DNA of 64,000 bases from Mycobacterium sp. ENV421 (lineage in GTDB: Bacteria; Actinomycetota; Actinomycetes; Mycobacteriales; Mycobacteriaceae): the NCBI RefSeq assembly GCF_002887815.1, contig NZ_PDHO01000003.1:248001-312000 (forward strand). Reading direction: 5' to 3'. The notes beneath the pieces are model-generated. The model saw only the letters and a program-made list of their open reading frames with translations. It was not told where the DNA came from and ran no database searches. Shown here piece after piece: positions 40,366 to 49,219 of this stretch. Each line of letters starts with the position of its first letter. Position 1 is the stretch's first letter. A program made the position numbers and the translations under genes.

Positions 40366-42861
40366 CTACGGCGGCGGTGGCGGCGGCTCAGGTGCGGGCG
40401 GCGGTGGCGGCGGTTCCGGCGCCGGGGGTGGCGGCGGTGCCGGTGGCGGCCACATCGGCAGCGTGATCGGCGGCAGGCCCGGAATGTTGATGACGTTGAC
40501 GTCCGGCGGCGGGGCGTCCGGCGGTGGGGGAGGAGGCGGCGGCGCCAGATCCGGTGGTGGCGCGGGTGGTATCCCGTTGCTGGTATTGATCGTGATGATC
40601 GAGCCCGGGATGGTCTTGCCCGACGGGGTGGTCCCCACGACTGTGCCCCGCGACGAGAAGCTGTTGACCGGGGTGGGGAGATCGGCGACCTGGAAACCGG
40701 CTTCCCGCAGGCGTTTCCGCGCCGCTTCAAAGCTCAGGCTGCTCACGCTCGGCACGGTGCTGCCCGGGCCGCCTTCGACGTACCGCTTGTCGGTGGGCGG
40801 CAGCGCGATCGGGCCGAAGTCCTCGGCGACCGGCTTCATCGCCAGGAACCAGGTGCGTGCGGGCTCGTTGCCGCCGTAGAGGTTCCCGTATCCGCACTTG
40901 CGCAACGGAAACGAGCACAGTCCGCCGGGATTGGTCGAGTCGTCGAAGATGTAGTTTGCGGCGGCGTACTGGTTGGTGAAGCCGAGAAAGCCTGAGGAGC
41001 GGTGCGATTCGGTGGTGCCGGTCTTTCCCGACATCGGCAGGCTCCAGCCGACCGAGCCGGCCGAGCCGGCCGCGGTGCCGCTGGTGGCGTCCTTGGACAG
41101 AGCATTTGCCAGCGTGTTGGCCAGCCCCTCGGGAACTGCCTGCTCGCAGGCTTGTGTCTCGACGGCGACCTCCCGGCCGTGCCGATCGAAGATCTTGTCG
41201 ACCGGGCTGGGCGGGCACCACATGCCCCCCGACGCCAATGTGGCCGCCACATTGGACAATTCGAGGGCATTGAGCTCGAACGGCCCCAGCGTGAACGAGC
41301 CGAGGTTCTGGCGCTTGATGAAGTCGGCCAGACTCTCGTTGCTGTCCGGCTGGTAGGCGCGCGCCGTGCCCGGCTCGGCGTAGGAGCGCAGCCCCAGCTT
41401 GACGGCCATGTCCACCGCGCGCTGCACCCCGATCTGGCCGATCAACCGCGCGAACGCGGTGTTGGGCGACTGCGCCAGCGCATCCGTCACACTCATCGGG
41501 CTGCGGTAGTTGCCTGCGTTTTTCACACACCACGTCTCTTTGGGACAACCCGGGGTGTTACTGCTGCCCAGGCCTTTCCCCTGAAACTGCGCCGGCACCT
41601 CCAGCTGGGCGTTGGTCCCCATGCCCATCTCCATGGCGGCGGCGGTGGTGAAGATCTTGAAGATCGATCCGGCGCCGTCACCGGCCAGTGAGAACGGCTG
41701 CGGCTGGACCGTCTGACCGGCGTCGAGCTGCAGACCGTAGTTGCGGCTGTCGCCCATGGCGAGCACCTTGTGACTGGTTTTGCCGGGCTGGATCACCGAC
41801 ATCACGCTGGCCACCCCGTCGAGCTGCGGGCTGGCAACGGTGTCGATCGCCTTCTTCACGCTGTTCTGGACCTTCGGGTCCAAGGTGGTGCGGATCAGGT
41901 AGCCGTTGCGCGCGACGTCGTCCTTGGACAGACCTGCTCGCGCCAGATACTGCAGCACGTAGTCGCAGAAGAACCCGCGGTCGCCGGCGGCGATGCAGCC
42001 CTGCGGCAGTGAGTTCGGCTGCGGCAAGATGCCCAGCGGCGCCTCACGGGCGGCGCGCAACTCCTCGGCCCGGTCCGGCAGATTCTCGATCATCGTGTCG
42101 AGGACCACGTTGCGCCGGGCCAGCGCAGCCTCGGGGTTGGTGTAGGGATTCAGCGCGTTTGTCGACTGCACGATGCCGGCCAGCAGCGCGGCCTGCTGCC
42201 AGTTCAGGTCCGCCGAGTTGATCCCGAAGTATGTCTTGGCCGCATCCTGCACCCCGTAGGCGCCATTGCCGAAGTAGACCAGGTTCAGGTACCTCGTGAG
42301 GATCTCGGGCTTGGAGATCGCCCGGTCCAGGGCCAGCGCCATCCGGATCTCGCGCAACTTGCGCGCCGGCGTGGTCTCGACCGCCGCCCGCCGCTCGGCG
42401 TCGGTCTGGGCGTTGACCAGGAGGTTGTAGTTCTTGATGTACTGCTGCTCGATCGTCGAGCCACCTCGGGTGTCGAGGTCGCCCCGCAGGTAGCCGACCA
42501 GACCGGTCAGGGTGCCCTGGACGTCGACGCCGTTGTGGTCGGCGAAGCGCTTGTCCTCGATCGATACGATCGCCAGCTTCATCGTGTCGGCGATCCGGTC
42601 GCTGGGCACCGGCCACCGGCGTTGGGCATAGATCCAGGCGATCGGGTTCCCGGCGGCGTCCACCATCGTGGAGACCGTGGGCACCTCGCCCTCCATCAAC
42701 TGCGCGGAATCCTGCGCTGCCACGTCGGAGGCGTGGTTCACCACGATGCCCGCACCACCGGCCAGAGGAAACAGCATGGCCGCCACCAACACACCGGCCA
42801 GCACGCAGTACAACGCGAGCTTGCCAACGGTGGCACCCCTCGATGGGTGTGGCTCCGACAT
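40366..42861 (-). CDS. Class A penicillin-binding protein, PonA2 type (glycosyltransferase + transpeptidase + PASTA)
   Basis: An 831-residue bifunctional peptidoglycan synthase. A membrane span lies at about 15-40; the GT51 domain has the catalytic Glu102 in SIEDKRFADH and RGGSTIEQQYIKN. The transpeptidase domain has SxxK (GSIFK), SPNTAF and SGKTGTT. One PASTA repeat (VPSVSSLSFEAARKRLREAGFQV) and a Pro-rich tail (PPPPPP blocks) follow. Close similarity is to mycobacterial PonA2. PonA2 of M. tuberculosis lies beside whiB4, whereas here it is next to dinB and ethR, so this copy may be a PonA3-like paralogue; I therefore leave the symbol blank. ATG 42861. Confidence 0.93.
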   Translation of the reverse strand: MSEPHPSRGATVGKLALYCVLAGVLVAAMLFPLAGGAGIVVNHASDVAAQDSAQLMEGEVPTVSTMVDAAGNPIAWIYAQRRWPVPSDRIADTMKLAIVSIEDKRFADHNGVDVQGTLTGLVGYLRGDLDTRGGSTIEQQYIKNYNLLVNAQTDAERRAAVETTPARKLREIRMALALDRAISKPEILTRYLNLVYFGNGAYGVQDAAKTYFGINSADLNWQQAALLAGIVQSTNALNPYTNPEAALARRNVVLDTMIENLPDRAEELRAAREAPLGILPQPNSLPQGCIAAGDRGFFCDYVLQYLARAGLSKDDVARNGYLIRTTLDPKVQNSVKKAIDTVASPQLDGVASVMSVIQPGKTSHKVLAMGDSRNYGLQLDAGQTVQPQPFSLAGDGAGSIFKIFTTAAAMEMGMGTNAQLEVPAQFQGKGLGSSNTPGCPKETWCVKNAGNYRSPMSVTDALAQSPNTAFARLIGQIGVQRAVDMAVKLGLRSYAEPGTARAYQPDSNESLADFIKRQNLGSFTLGPFELNALELSNVAATLASGGMWCPPSPVDKIFDRHGREVAVETQACEQAVPEGLANTLANALSKDATSGTAAGSAGSVGWSLPMSGKTGTTESHRSSGFLGFTNQYAAANYIFDDSTNPGGLCSFPLRKCGYGNLYGGNEPARTWFLAMKPVAEDFGPIALPPTDKRYVEGGPGSTVPSVSSLSFEAARKRLREAGFQVADLPTPVNSFSSRGTVVGTTPSGKTIPGSIITINTSNGIPPAPPPDLAPPPPPPPPDAPPPDVNVINIPGLPPITLPMWPPPAPPPPPAPEPPPPPPAPEPPPPPP

Positions 42862-42917
42862 GCCGCCAGACTAGGGCCAGCCGCTCGGGCCGCGAATTCG
42901 AATATGCGAAGCCGGAA

Positions 42918-43562
42918 TCAAACCGAGGCCGGGGCCCCGCCGTAAATGCTGGTGATCCAGATGTGGACGACGGATTCCAGGGCGGCGTCCTCGGCGAGCG
43001 TCGGCTGTTGGGTGCCCTGGGCGGCGACCACGACCCGCTCGTTCATCAGGTTCAGCGCCGTGGCGAGATCCCGCGCCGGGATGGTGTCGGGTGCGGCGCC
43101 GCGCTCCCGTTCCCGGGTGATCAGTGCTGCCGTGTAGTCGATCCAGCCGGTCATGAAGCTCGCCCACACCTCACGGAGTTCGGTGTTGGTGGCCATCACG
43201 CCGAGCCCGGCAAGCACCACCGCCCGGTTCGGGCGCAGGGAATCGAAGAAGGCGTAGATGCCGTCACGCCAGGCCTGCTGCGGCTGCCGCGGGACGTCGG
43301 CGCTCTGCTGCTGGTCGGGGCCGGACGCGGTGATCGCCCGGGTGAACAGCCGCACGAGCACCGCGTCCTTGGAGGCGAAATAGAAGTAGAACGTCGGCCG
43401 GGACAGGCCCGCGCCCTTGGCAAGTTCGTCCACGGAGATCTCGGCGAACGGCCGTTCGGTGAGCATCTCTTCGAGCGTGCGCAGGATGGCCGCTTCGCGA
43501 TCGTCGCCGGATGGGCGGGTGGCGCGGCGCCCGCGAACGCGGGCCGGGCTGACAGCTGGCAC
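42918..43562 (-). CDS. ethR: TetR-family repressor EthR
   Basis: A 214-residue TetR repressor. The HTH is in FAEISVDELAKGAGLSRPTFYFYF, and the C-terminal ligand domain carries LATALNLMNERVV and VHIWITSIYG. These match M. tuberculosis EthR (216 aa). It represses the divergent monooxygenase gene ethA and so sets the activation of thioamide drugs such as ethionamide. GTG 43562 precedes the HTH by the usual distance. Its start lies 77 bp from that of ethA, with repeated operator units between. Confidence 0.96.
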   Translation of the reverse strand: MPAVSPARVRGRRATRPSGDDREAAILRTLEEMLTERPFAEISVDELAKGAGLSRPTFYFYFASKDAVLVRLFTRAITASGPDQQQSADVPRQPQQAWRDGIYAFFDSLRPNRAVVLAGLGVMATNTELREVWASFMTGWIDYTAALITRERERGAAPDTIPARDLATALNLMNERVVVAAQGTQQPTLAEDAALESVVHIWITSIYGGAPASV

Positions 43563-43578
43563 GAGCTTTACTTTACAG

Positions 43579-43626
43579 CGTGTTGAGTTTCTCGACAGAC
43601 TGTTGACCTATTCAACACGGTGTTGA
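43579..43626. promoter_or_regulatory. EthR operator in the ethR-ethA intergenic region
   Basis: TGTTGA occurs at 43581, 43601 and 43621, exactly 20 bp apart, and an inverted copy (TCAACA) at 43612-43617. The outer pair CGTGTTGA (43579-43586) and TCAACACG (43612-43619) is an 8-bp inverted repeat. EthR is known to bind cooperatively as several dimers over a long operator at this place; a two-turn spacing fits that. Confidence 0.75.
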
Positions 43627-43639
43627 TAACGTCGCCGCC

Positions 43640-45109
43640 ATGACTGAACACGTCGATGTGGTGATCGTGGGAGCCGGCATCTCGGGCATCAGCGCCGCCT
43701 GGCATCTGCAGGACCGCTGCCCGGGCAAGAGCTTTGTGATGCTGGAGCGCCGCGAGAATCTCGGCGGCACCTGGGATCTGTTCAAGTACCCCGGCATCCG
43801 GTCGGACTCCGACATGTTCACCCTGGGCTTCCGGTTCAAGCCGTGGACGTCGGAGAAGTCGATCGCCGACGGGCCGTCGATCATGTCGTATCTCCAGGAC
43901 GCGGTGCGCGAGTACGGCATCGACAAGCACATCCGCTATCGCAACCGGGTGGTGCGCGCCGAGTGGTCCAGCGCCGACAACCTCTGGACGGTCCGGGTGG
44001 AAGCCGAAGGCGAGCAGAAAGACATCACCTGCTCGTTCCTGTTCGCGTGCAGCGGCTATTACAACTACGACGAGGGCTACTCGCCGCAGTTCCCCGGCTC
44101 CGACGAGTTCACCGGCACGATCGTCCATCCGCAGCACTGGCCGGCGGATCTGGATTACACCGGCAAGCGCATCGTCGTCATCGGCAGCGGCGCCACAGCC
44201 GTGACTCTTATTCCGGCCCTTGCCAATTCGGGAGCCGAGCATGTCACGATGCTGCAGCGTTCACCGACCTACATCGGGTCGCTGCCCGACGTCGACCCGT
44301 TCGCGGTACGGATGAACAAGCTGCTGCCCGCCAAACCCGCTTATGTGGCCAACCGGTGGAAGAGCATCGTCTTCCAGTCCATGCAATACCGGCTGGCCCG
44401 GCGGTTCCCCAACTTCATGCGCAAGCAGTTGATGACGATGGCGCAGCGCCGGTTGCCCGAGGGCTACGACGTCAACAAGCATTTCGGGCCGAGCTACCGG
44501 GTGTGGGACGAGCGACTGTGCTTGGCGCCCAACGGCGATCTGTTTCGCACCATCCGCAAGGGCCGGGCCGAGGTGGTGACCGACACCATCGAGCGATTCA
44601 CGCCGACGGGAATCAAGCTCGCGTCAGGTCAAGATCTGGCGGCCGACATCATCGTCACCGCAACGGGTTTGAACCTCCAGCTGTTCGGCGGAGCCGAGAT
44701 CGCCATGGACGGTGAGGCGCTGGATCTGAACACCACGATGGCGTACAAGGGCATGATGCTCTCCGGTGTGCCCAACATGGCGTTCACCATCGGCTACACC
44801 AACGCGTCGTGGACGCTGAAGGCTGATCTGGTGTCCGAATTCGTCTGCCGTGTCCTCAATTACATGGACGCCAACGGATACGACCGGGTCGCTCCGAGTC
44901 AGCCGTCGGCCGATATCGAGGAACGCCCGCTGATGGACTTCACACCGGGCTACGTCTTGCGCGCACTGGATCGGCTGCCCAAGGCGGGCTCGCGCGCACC
45001 GTGGCGACTCAAGCAGAACTACCTGCTGGACCTGCGGCTGATCCGGCACGGCAAAGTCGCCGACGAGGCGCTGAGCTTCACCAAAAACCGTGTTGCAGTG
45101 GGTGTTTAG
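43640..45109 (+). CDS. ethA: FAD-containing Baeyer-Villiger monooxygenase EthA
   Basis: A 489-residue flavin monooxygenase, same length as M. tuberculosis EthA. The N-terminal FAD motif is [17 protein letters not shown]; the NADPH motif [17 protein letters not shown] is near residue 180. The BVMO fingerprint region (about 150-165) reads [12 protein letters not shown], the EthA form of FxGxxxHxxxW. It oxidises ketones and thioethers, and in M. tuberculosis activates ethionamide. It diverges from ethR. ATG 43640. It ends overlapping the convergent rraA by 4 bp. The identity is unambiguous from continuous similarity. Confidence 0.96.
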   Translation: MTEHVDVVIVGAGISGISAAWHLQDRCPGKSFVMLERRENLGGTWDLFKYPGIRSDSDMFTLGFRFKPWTSEKSIADGPSIMSYLQDAVREYGIDKHIRYRNRVVRAEWSSADNLWTVRVEAEGEQKDITCSFLFACSGYYNYDEGYSPQFPGSDEFTGTIVHPQHWPADLDYTGKRIVVIGSGATAVTLIPALANSGAEHVTMLQRSPTYIGSLPDVDPFAVRMNKLLPAKPAYVANRWKSIVFQSMQYRLARRFPNFMRKQLMTMAQRRLPEGYDVNKHFGPSYRVWDERLCLAPNGDLFRTIRKGRAEVVTDTIERFTPTGIKLASGQDLAADIIVTATGLNLQLFGGAEIAMDGEALDLNTTMAYKGMMLSGVPNMAFTIGYTNASWTLKADLVSEFVCRVLNYMDANGYDRVAPSQPSADIEERPLMDFTPGYVLRALDRLPKAGSRAPWRLKQNYLLDLRLIRHGKVADEALSFTKNRVAVGV

Positions 45110-45588
45110 TCTGCAGAGGTGACGACGATCCCGTCGTCGTCGCTGTAGGCGATCTCGCCGGGCGCGAAGGTGACGCCGCCGAAGCTGACCGGAACATCAC
45201 GCTCACCGTCGCCGGTCTTGGTGCTCTTGCGCGGATTGGTGCCCAGTGCCTTGATGCCGATCTCGAGGGTCCGCAACGTCGATGCGTCGCGGACCGCGCC
45301 GTGCACAATGAGACCGGCCCAGCCGTTGGAGCGACCCAGCTCGGCGATCACGTCCCCGACGAGGGCGGTGTGCACCGAGGCATTGCCGTCGATCACCAGT
45401 ACGCGCCCGTCGCCGGGTTCGGAGAGCACCGACTTCAGCAGCGCGTTGTCCTCGAAGCAGCGCACCGTGCTGATCGGTCCGGCGAATTCGGTGCGAGCAC
45501 CGAACTGCCGGAACTGCACATCGCAGCTGCGGACGTCCGGGCCGATGTCGTCGACCAGATCGGCGGTGGGACGGAAGTCAACGGCCAC
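45106..45588 (-). CDS. rraA: RraA-family protein (Rv3853 type, formerly annotated MenG)
   Basis: A 160-residue protein with the RraA fold signatures [17 protein letters not shown] and [14 protein letters not shown]. RraA of E. coli inhibits RNase E; many homologues are class II aldolases or have other roles. In mycobacteria these are old menG annotations, but the sequence is not a menaquinone methyltransferase. GTG 45588 has GGAG 5 bp upstream; GTG 45594 would overlap the hns-like stop. It ends convergent with ethA (4-bp overlap). Synteny with Rv3853 is clear. Confidence 0.88.
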   Translation of the reverse strand: MAVDFRPTADLVDDIGPDVRSCDVQFRQFGARTEFAGPISTVRCFEDNALLKSVLSEPGDGRVLVIDGNASVHTALVGDVIAELGRSNGWAGLIVHGAVRDASTLRTLEIGIKALGTNPRKSTKTGDGERDVPVSFGGVTFAPGEIAYSDDDGIVVTSAD

Positions 45589-45590
45589 GC

Positions 45591-46064
45591 TCACTCCGCG
45601 TTCCGCTGGCGCAACCGACGTACCAGCAGGGCGATCAACACCGTCACCGCGAAGGCCACCGCGAACGGCAGCGGGGAGCGCGACGGTTCCGGCGCCGGAA
45701 CGATCGCCGGGGTGGAGACCGGGTCGGTGGCCTGCTCGACCGACGACTTGGCGTTGTAGGCGGCGGCCCGGGCGCCCTCGGTGAGCGGCGCGGAACCGTT
45801 GCCCGCGGCGGTCGTGGCGGGTTCGGCAACCGGTGGCGGTGGCGGCGGGGCGGCCACCTTCTTCGCCGGGGCCTTCTTGGCCGGTGCCTTCTTGGCCGGG
45901 TCGGCAGCCTTCGCGGGCACCTTCTTCGCCGGGGCCTTCTTCACAGCCTTCTTCGCCGGCGCTTTTTTGGCCGGCTGCTTCTTGGCGGGGGCCGATTCCG
46001 GAGGCGGCGGCCCCGGCGGCGTGGCGTCGCGACCCTCGTCGGGCAGGTCCTGCGCGTCTGCCAT
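45591..46064 (-). CDS. hns: Hns-like lysine/alanine-rich protein with C-terminal membrane anchor (Rv3852 type)
   Basis: A 157-residue protein. Residues 25-75 are repeats of PAKKAPAKK, typical of DNA-binding histone-like tails, then a Pro run (PPPPPP), and the C terminus has a hydrophobic span (about 130-150, [18 protein letters not shown]) with a basic end. This architecture and its place beside rraA match M. tuberculosis Rv3852 (134 aa), described as a membrane-tethered nucleoid protein despite the name H-NS; it is unrelated in sequence to enterobacterial H-NS. It should bind DNA near the membrane. It reads immediately upstream of rraA in the same operon. Confidence 0.85.
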   Translation of the reverse strand: MADAQDLPDEGRDATPPGPPPPESAPAKKQPAKKAPAKKAVKKAPAKKVPAKAADPAKKAPAKKAPAKKVAAPPPPPPVAEPATTAAGNGSAPLTEGARAAAYNAKSSVEQATDPVSTPAIVPAPEPSRSPLPFAVAFAVTVLIALLVRRLRQRNAE

Positions 46065-46120
46065 CAGGTGCGCTCCTCTTCAATCATTCGTCGCCGGCAG
46101 TGGCACCCATCATGCCAGGG

Positions 46121-46630
46121 TCAGGTTCGGCGAAGCCGCGACCAGATCACGCCGAGGGCGATGACCGCCACGGCACCGGCGATGAACGGCCAGACCGGCA
46201 GTGCGCGGTCTGCGGATGGTGTCGACGCCGTCGCCGATGGGCCCGGCGAGCCGCTGCCCGCGACGGTCATGGTAAAAGCCCAGGAACCGGACACCACGTG
46301 GCCGTCCGCCGAGGTCACTCGGTAGTTCACGGTGTAGGACCCGGCCGGGCCGAGTGGACGCACGCCGACGCTGACCGCGGCGCCCTGCACCTGCGGGGTC
46401 CCGTCGGACCACAGGTTGCCGTCGGGGCCCACGACGGTCATCGCGGCGAAATCGCTCTGCAGCTGTTCGTTGAAGGTGGCGCTGATGCGCGTCGGTGCCG
46501 TGGACAGCGTGGCGTCCGGTGCCGGGTCGGCGGACACCCGCACGGCGTGCGCCCAGGCCACGGCCGTTCCGGCCATCGCCATCGCGGTGATCAGCACCGC
46601 CATGGCGACCAACCGCCGCAGGGCGGTCAT
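46121..46630 (-). CDS. CopC-domain copper-binding exported protein
   Basis: A 169-residue protein: signal peptide ending near VAWA, then HAVRVSADPAPDA, the CopC/YcnJ N-terminal motif where the new N-terminal His binds Cu(II), a second His in SADGHVVSGSW, and a C-terminal membrane span (about 145-163). Only the CopC domain is here; no CopD membrane domain is fused or adjacent. It overlaps the DUF1775 gene by 4 bp. CopC proteins carry copper in the periplasm or cell envelope. Confidence is good for the fold; metal type is inferred. Confidence 0.87.
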   Translation of the reverse strand: MTALRRLVAMAVLITAMAMAGTAVAWAHAVRVSADPAPDATLSTAPTRISATFNEQLQSDFAAMTVVGPDGNLWSDGTPQVQGAAVSVGVRPLGPAGSYTVNYRVTSADGHVVSGSWAFTMTVAGSGSPGPSATASTPSADRALPVWPFIAGAVAVIALGVIWSRLRRT

Positions 46631-47319
46631 GTTCGCCGGCGGGCCAGTGCGACGCCGACGCCGATCGCGGCCACCAGCAGCGCACCGCCGGCCAATGCAC
46701 GAGCGGTGTTGTCGGCACCGCCATGCGTCGGGGCCTGCGCGTCGGCCGTCGGAGCGGCGCTCACCGAGGGACTCGCGGTCCCCGGTGGGGTCGCGTGATG
46801 CTCCTCCGGCTCGTGCGGGCCGGCGGTCAGCGGCAAGACCGGAGCCGGATATTCCGGCTCACCGCCGCCGGGCAGTGGCGGCTGGTCCCAGTTCACGACA
46901 GTGCCGTCGGCGTAGGTCTGAGCCACCGGGAACGACACCGAATCGGCGTCGGGCAGTTTGATCGACAGCGGAAACAACTCGAACTGGCTGGCGCCGATAC
47001 CCGCGTCGGGCGTCGCCGTGAACGTCACGGATCGATACGCACCGCTGGCCGGATCGCGGTCCAGGGTGGCGGTCCAGCCCGCCATCACATCGGTGCTCGC
47101 CGATGCGACGCCGGGCAGCGTGATCGTGACTTTCGTTGTTGGAACGCCTTTTTCGGATTCATTGGGGACCTGGAAGGTCACCAACGCGTAGTCGCCGCGC
47201 ACGGCGTGATCGGCGTTGACATGGACGTGCGCGCCGGCCGTCGCGGCGACCGTCCACGAGCTCAGGGTCAGCAGGGCGGCCGGGGCCAGCGCACGGGTCA
47301 CCACCCGATGGCGCGCCAT
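46627..47319 (-). CDS. YcnI-like DUF1775 exported copper-binding protein
   Basis: A 230-residue protein with a signal peptide (to about 27), a mature N terminus HVHVNADHAVRG placing a His near the cut, and the DUF1775 domain (VTFQVPNESEKGVPTTKV). A conserved Trp follows in VVNWDQPP, which in Bacillus YcnI helps bind Cu. A His/Pro-rich linker (EPEEHHATPP) and a C-terminal membrane span end the chain. ATG 47319 overlaps the stop of the Rv3850-like gene. Together with the CopC gene it forms a pair as in Bacillus ycnI-ycnJ, but without the CopD part. Confidence 0.87.
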   Translation of the reverse strand: MARHRVVTRALAPAALLTLSSWTVAATAGAHVHVNADHAVRGDYALVTFQVPNESEKGVPTTKVTITLPGVASASTDVMAGWTATLDRDPASGAYRSVTFTATPDAGIGASQFELFPLSIKLPDADSVSFPVAQTYADGTVVNWDQPPLPGGGEPEYPAPVLPLTAGPHEPEEHHATPPGTASPSVSAAPTADAQAPTHGGADNTARALAGGALLVAAIGVGVALARRRT

Positions 47320-47975
47320 CACAGCACGCCGAGGCGCGCCATCAGATCGGCGTCGATTCCGTCGAGCTGTTCGGCGATCGCGGCGTGCGCATCGCGGCGG
47401 CGTTGTCCCGGCATGTTCTCCGCGGCCGGGATGGCCGCCGACAGGGCATTGAGCCGTTCGGTCATCGCCGCGACGAACTGCTTGGTCTCGGCGTCCTTGG
47501 GCTTCTTCTCGGCAACCATCCGCAGTGAGTTCTCCGCGCCGGCGATGCGGGCCGACAACTGCCCGCCCTGACCGGAGAACTGTCCGAGCTGACTCAGCGG
47601 GACGCCGAGGCGGTCGGCGCGCCGCTCATCGATGACGCCGCGGGCCGCGATGGCGGCGCGGTAGGCCACCGGGACGATGACGGGGGCCAGCAGCCGGGAC
47701 ACCGTCAGCGCCCGCCGCACCCGGGTGGGCGACAGAAGTTTGCCCTCGCGGACCGCCTTTAGTTGCGCCTCGGCCACTTTCACCGCTGCCCGGTCGGAGT
47801 CGCGGGCGGCTTTCAGCTGCGCCTTGAGCACCTTGTTCTCGGAGCGCTCGGCGGCTTTGATGCGGCGCACCTCGTTGCGGGCCGACAGCTTGGCCTCGAG
47901 CTTGGCGCGGGCCTTGATCGCGCGAGCCTCCGCGCGGCGCGTCGCACGGCTTTTGCGCTTGGTGAACAGGCCCAT
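47319..47975 (-). CDS. Rv3850-like conserved protein with basic coiled-coil N terminus
   Basis: A 218-residue protein. Residues 1-80 are highly charged (RKSRATRRAEARAIKARAK), likely coiled coil, followed by a hydrophobic segment (about 85-105, LTVSRLLAPVIVPVAYRAAI) and a helical C terminus. Position and size agree with M. tuberculosis Rv3850 (DUF6474-type family); function unknown. It is the first gene of the run Rv3850-ycnI-copC on the minus strand. No catalytic motif is seen. ATG 47975. Confidence 0.8.
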   Translation of the reverse strand: MGLFTKRKSRATRRAEARAIKARAKLEAKLSARNEVRRIKAAERSENKVLKAQLKAARDSDRAAVKVAEAQLKAVREGKLLSPTRVRRALTVSRLLAPVIVPVAYRAAIAARGVIDERRADRLGVPLSQLGQFSGQGGQLSARIAGAENSLRMVAEKKPKDAETKQFVAAMTERLNALSAAIPAAENMPGQRRRDAHAAIAEQLDGIDADLMARLGVL

Positions 47976-48145
47976 ACCTGATGCCTCCCGAGTAGGTCGT
48001 CGGCGATCGGCGAGACGCGCTCGCGATCGGGTCAGCTAACCCTATCGCCCGGCTCAACGGGGCCTATCACGACCTGCGGATATGCCACAATGATCCCGAA
48101 CCGTCCGACGCGGCGCCCACCTGCACCGCTAACTCTAGGAACGTC

Positions 48146-49177
48146 GTGAACCGCTCGCCGAAGGGTGCCGCAGCGATTAGCTGGGTGATCGCGTGCGGTT
48201 TGCTCTGCGGTGGTGGGGCCGTGCTGGCGGCGACGCCGGCCGCCGCCAGCCCGGGCACGGTAGGTAACAGCGACGGCGAGCACGGGGCTCAGCCCGGCCC
48301 GGACAGCAACATCTCGCCGAACGGCAGGGCGGACAGCGGCCGTCGACACAACGGGCCGCACAAACCGCGCGGCAGCGCCATCACCCCGGGCATCGACCGG
48401 CCGGCCGGCGGCGTCGCGAGGGGCCCCCGTCGGGTCCTCACCCAGGCCGGCCAAATCCCCGGCGGCGGTTGGCATCCCGGCGATCCGGGTGGGCCGTCGA
48501 GCTGGCCGTGTCTGCCGCTACCGCATTTCCCGCCGATCGTGCTGCCGCCGCTGCCGCCGCTGCCGCCGCTGCCGCCGCTACCCCCGCTGCCACCGTTGCA
48601 CTGGCCGCGGGCCGCACTGGGAGACGGGGTCGGCGTCGAGGCGCCGCCGAGTGCGCGGATTGCTCCGCCGCCCGAGGCCGGTGGCGGCGGTGGCGGCAGC
48701 GGGGGCCTGATCGACGCCGCGCCGCGAACGATTCCGCCGCCCGGAGAGCCGGGCGAGCCGGGGGAGCCGCCCGTGGTCAGTGCCGAGAGCGGCGCGGTGG
48801 GGTCGAGCGGCTTGACGCCGCCACCCATCACGATGCCCCCGATGATCGGACTGCCTCCGGTGCTCGAGGTCCCGCTGCGTCCGGTCGGTCCGGGTTCCGA
48901 GCCGGCCCCGCGAAGCGGCCCTGGGAGGGAATCCCCGTCGACGCGTGAACGGCCGCCCGCCACGTCCGCGGGAGCCGGTACAGAAGTGCCCCCGTCGTCT
49001 AGGGTTGGCTATCCGAAATACCTCCAAGATGCCAAGATCGGCGAGGTCGCGGCGGTAGCCTTACCCGGTTTCGCCGGGCTCCTCGCGCTCACCGGACTCG
49101 GCGGATTTCTCGGATACCGCCAAGCGAAGGCCGGCCATCTCGTCCGGGCCGCCGGGACGACGCGGTTCATGCAATAG
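48146..49177 (+). CDS. Proline-rich exported protein with C-terminal membrane span (hypothetical)
   Basis: A 343-residue protein with a signal peptide (about 1-35, ending AAAS), then a long low-complexity mature part: a Gly/Pro/Arg region, a PPLPPLPP repeat block (about 130-152), a GGGGGG stretch and PxxPPP segments. A C-terminal membrane span (about 303-325, AVALPGFAGLLALTGLGGFLGY) is followed by a basic tail. This resembles a surface-exposed, wall-spanning protein anchored in the membrane. I recognise no family. GTG 48146 follows a 170-bp promoter region shared with the divergent Rv3850-like gene. Confidence 0.72.
   Translation: MNRSPKGAAAISWVIACGLLCGGGAVLAATPAAASPGTVGNSDGEHGAQPGPDSNISPNGRADSGRRHNGPHKPRGSAITPGIDRPAGGVARGPRRVLTQAGQIPGGGWHPGDPGGPSSWPCLPLPHFPPIVLPPLPPLPPLPPLPPLPPLHWPRAALGDGVGVEAPPSARIAPPPEAGGGGGGSGGLIDAAPRTIPPPGEPGEPGEPPVVSAESGAVGSSGLTPPPITMPPMIGLPPVLEVPLRPVGPGSEPAPRSGPGRESPSTRERPPATSAGAGTEVPPSSRVGYPKYLQDAKIGEVAAVALPGFAGLLALTGLGGFLGYRQAKAGHLVRAAGTTRFMQ
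48541..48597 (+). repeat. Short tandem CCGCTGCCG repeats inside the proline-rich gene
   Basis: Near-perfect 9-bp units encoding PLPPLPPLPP run here, the densest repeat of the gene. Such tracts vary in length by slippage, so this site may differ between strains. Variation would change spacer length but not frame if whole units are gained or lost. Confidence 0.75.
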
Positions 49178-49219
49178 CGCAGTTCGCATCGCAACCTGCC
49201 GTCGGGGAAGGGGGACCAG

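Noticed and set aside
45106..45588. MenG methyltransferase
   Set aside because: The protein has no SAM-binding motif and carries RraA-fold signatures; the MenG name in older annotations is a legacy error.
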